NCBI GenBank assembly: GCA_964604875.1
Contig: CAZSAC010000063.1
Location: forward strand, 1-5,684
DNA from: JAVVSR01 sp964604875
Lineage (GTDB): Bacteria > Bacillota > Clostridia > Christensenellales > CAG-917
Length of the DNA stretch: 5,684 nt
Reading direction: 5' to 3'
Below the pieces are notes generated by a model. It saw only the letters and a list, made by a program, of their open reading frames with translations, searched no databases and was not told the DNA's origin. The position numbers and the translations under genes were made by a program. Position 1 is the first letter of the stretch. Each line of letters opens with the position of its first letter. Positions 4,938 through 5,684 of this stretch are shown here, in pieces.

Positions 4938-5596
4938 ACTCCGCCTCCCAATAACATATCCACCTCGCAATACTTTCCGTCGCTTGACACATATTGCGCA
5001 ATTTTTTTAATCTCAAAAATTCTGGTAGAAATCCCAAAATCTTTAACCAAGTTTGCAAGTAATCTATCGGCTCGCAAATTATCATTTCCCGTCGCCAACC
5101 CAAAAATAAGTCCACCGTCATATTTTTCAACAGACAGAATCAAGCGTCTTACTTCTTTTTCAACCGCTTCGCCTTTTTGTTTGTATGATATTACATACTC
5201 GTTATGGCTTAGAAAATATTCCTTAATTTCTTTTTTCTTGTCAGCCTCGTCAATCGGAAAAGAATAATCCGCCTTGACAATTTGTCCCGCAAGGTTGGGT
5301 GATTTTTCTGAATATACCGCCTTAAAGCCCTCAAAGCCTTTTGGGGCAACTTCGTTAAATCTATCTAAAAACGCCTCGGCGTTTACGCCGTCAACGTCAA
5401 CCGTAACGTATTCTGCCAAGCTGTTTATACCCAAGGCAAGCGGCGGAGAAAAATATAATAGCATATGCGGATTAAAGCCTTGAGAAAAATTGATTTTATA
5501 ACCCGCGCGTCGCATAATCCGAACCATAGCCCGTAAAACGTCGATATGCGAAATAAAAACTGCCTCATCGGTTTTTGCGTATTTCAGCGTTATCAT
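4934..5596 (-). CDS. Radical SAM-linked protein, DUF2344 / TIGR03936 family
   Basis: The 220-residue protein matches the DUF2344 (TIGR03936) family, which is encoded next to, or fused with, a B12-binding radical-SAM protein. Its function is not established. Family features visible are FISHIDVLRAMVRIMRRAG (residues 14-32; usual form FLSHLD...RALRRA), FSQGFNPH (37-44) and SPPLALG (50-56). The start is taken at the ATG at 5596 because AGGAGG (5608-5603) lies 6 nt upstream. An ATG at 5620 would add eight residues and contain that site. The gene overlaps its neighbours on both sides: ATGA with the radical-SAM gene and TTGA with rng. That implies translational coupling, and possibly a role in RNA modification or processing, though the last point is guesswork from context. 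Confidence 0.93.
   Translation of the reverse strand: MITLKYAKTDEAVFISHIDVLRAMVRIMRRAGYKINFSQGFNPHMLLYFSPPLALGINSLAEYVTVDVDGVNAEAFLDRFNEVAPKGFEGFKAVYSEKSPNLAGQIVKADYSFPIDEADKKKEIKEYFLSHNEYVISYKQKGEAVEKEVRRLILSVEKYDGGLIFGLATGNDNLRADRLLANLVKDFGISTRIFEIKKIAQYVSSDGKYCEVDMLLGGGV
4944..4949 (-). promoter_or_regulatory. Shine-Dalgarno site that sets the rng TTG start
   Basis: GGGAGG lies 6 nt before the TTG at 4937 and inside the last codons of the DUF2344 gene. No ATG or GTG start gives a plausible RNase G N-terminus here. Confidence 0.88.
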
Positions 5597-5684
5597 TTGC
5601 ACCCTCCTTTGAGAACGCATTTAACATTGCTCATTGCGCCGCAATTATTGCAACCTTCTCTACAGTTGCGTGTCGTTTTGCCAT
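5593..5684 (-). CDS. C-terminal end of a radical-SAM protein (probably TIGR03960 family), 5' end outside window
   Basis: Only 29 codons and the TGA stop are present. They encode a cysteine-rich tail, NCREGCNNCGAMSNVKC followed by VLKGGCK, with five Cys in a CxxxCxxCG...C...C layout. The radical-SAM proteins paired with DUF2344 usually end in a similar C..GC..CG motif. That similarity and the downstream DUF2344 gene are the basis of the call, since the radical-SAM core itself is not in the window. The tail could bind a metal or an extra iron-sulfur cluster, which is inference. Its stop overlaps the DUF2344 start by 4 nt (ATGA). Another frame opens with ATG at 5684 but is only 17 codons long and has no family resemblance. 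Confidence 0.72.
   Translation of the reverse strand, partial: GKTTRNCREGCNNCGAMSNVKCVLKGGCK
5603..5608 (-). promoter_or_regulatory. Shine-Dalgarno site that sets the DUF2344 start
   Basis: AGGAGG lies 6 nt before the ATG at 5596, within the final codons of the radical-SAM gene. It rules out the longer start at 5620, which would place this site inside the coding sequence. Confidence 0.88.

Noticed and set aside
4915..5130. Minus-strand open frame of 71 codons overlapping the DUF2344 and rng junction
   Set aside because: It is in a different frame from both conserved genes and resembles no known family.
1..5684. Mobile elements, CRISPR arrays, tRNA or rRNA genes, defence genes
   Set aside because: No repeated spacers, transposase motifs, long terminal repeats, tRNA-like cloverleaf or rRNA stretches were seen on either strand by eye.

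Overview
The window looks like chromosomal DNA from a low-GC, Firmicutes/Clostridia-like bacterium. Four things point that way. Ribosomal protein L27 carries the N-terminal extension ending in QLF|A that is cut by the protease Prp. The prp gene sits between rplU and rpmA. A radical-SAM protein / DUF2344 / RNase G series lies directly upstream. Strong AGGAGG-type Shine-Dalgarno sites and A+T-rich intergenic DNA are present. Every supported gene is on the minus strand, so transcription runs from high to low coordinates. There is no gene-free stretch longer than about 150 bp.

Layout in transcription order: (1) The last 29 codons of a radical-SAM protein with a cysteine-rich tail (5593-5684, cut by the window edge), a DUF2344 protein (4934-5596) and ribonuclease G/E (3435-4937) are joined by 4-nt overlaps (ATGA, then TTGA). 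This is a tightly coupled unit. (2) An FGGY carbohydrate kinase (1750-3339) has its own candidate promoter and a perfect 16-bp palindrome at the likely transcription start. A small TM2-SHOCT membrane protein (1404-1733) follows 16 bp later. An AT-rich inverted repeat and an intrinsic terminator end this unit. (3) The ribosomal unit rplU-prp-rpmA (1260 down to 343) is driven by a promoter whose perfect TTGACA box lies in the loop of the preceding terminator. It begins with a structured leader at the position of the known L21 leader and ends in a strong intrinsic terminator. (4) The first 82 codons of an 8-oxoguanine DNA glycosylase-like gene (1-246, cut by the window edge) follow, with a promoter so close to the ATG that the mRNA may be leaderless.

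The ribosomal unit makes biochemical sense as a set: Prp removes the L27 extension so that mature L27 can work at the peptidyl-transferase centre, and L21 is its neighbour in the large subunit. RNase G/E processes rRNA and mRNA. The kinase/TM2 pair looks like a foreign cassette between rng and rplU, which are often close together in Clostridia. obgE, the usual follower of rpmA, is not seen here.

I found no mobile element, CRISPR array, tRNA or rRNA gene, and no clear previously undescribed system. The more unusual points are regulatory: the terminator-promoter overlap before rplU, the palindrome before the kinase, and the possibly leaderless glycosylase gene. Several gene starts were corrected from Shine-Dalgarno position.
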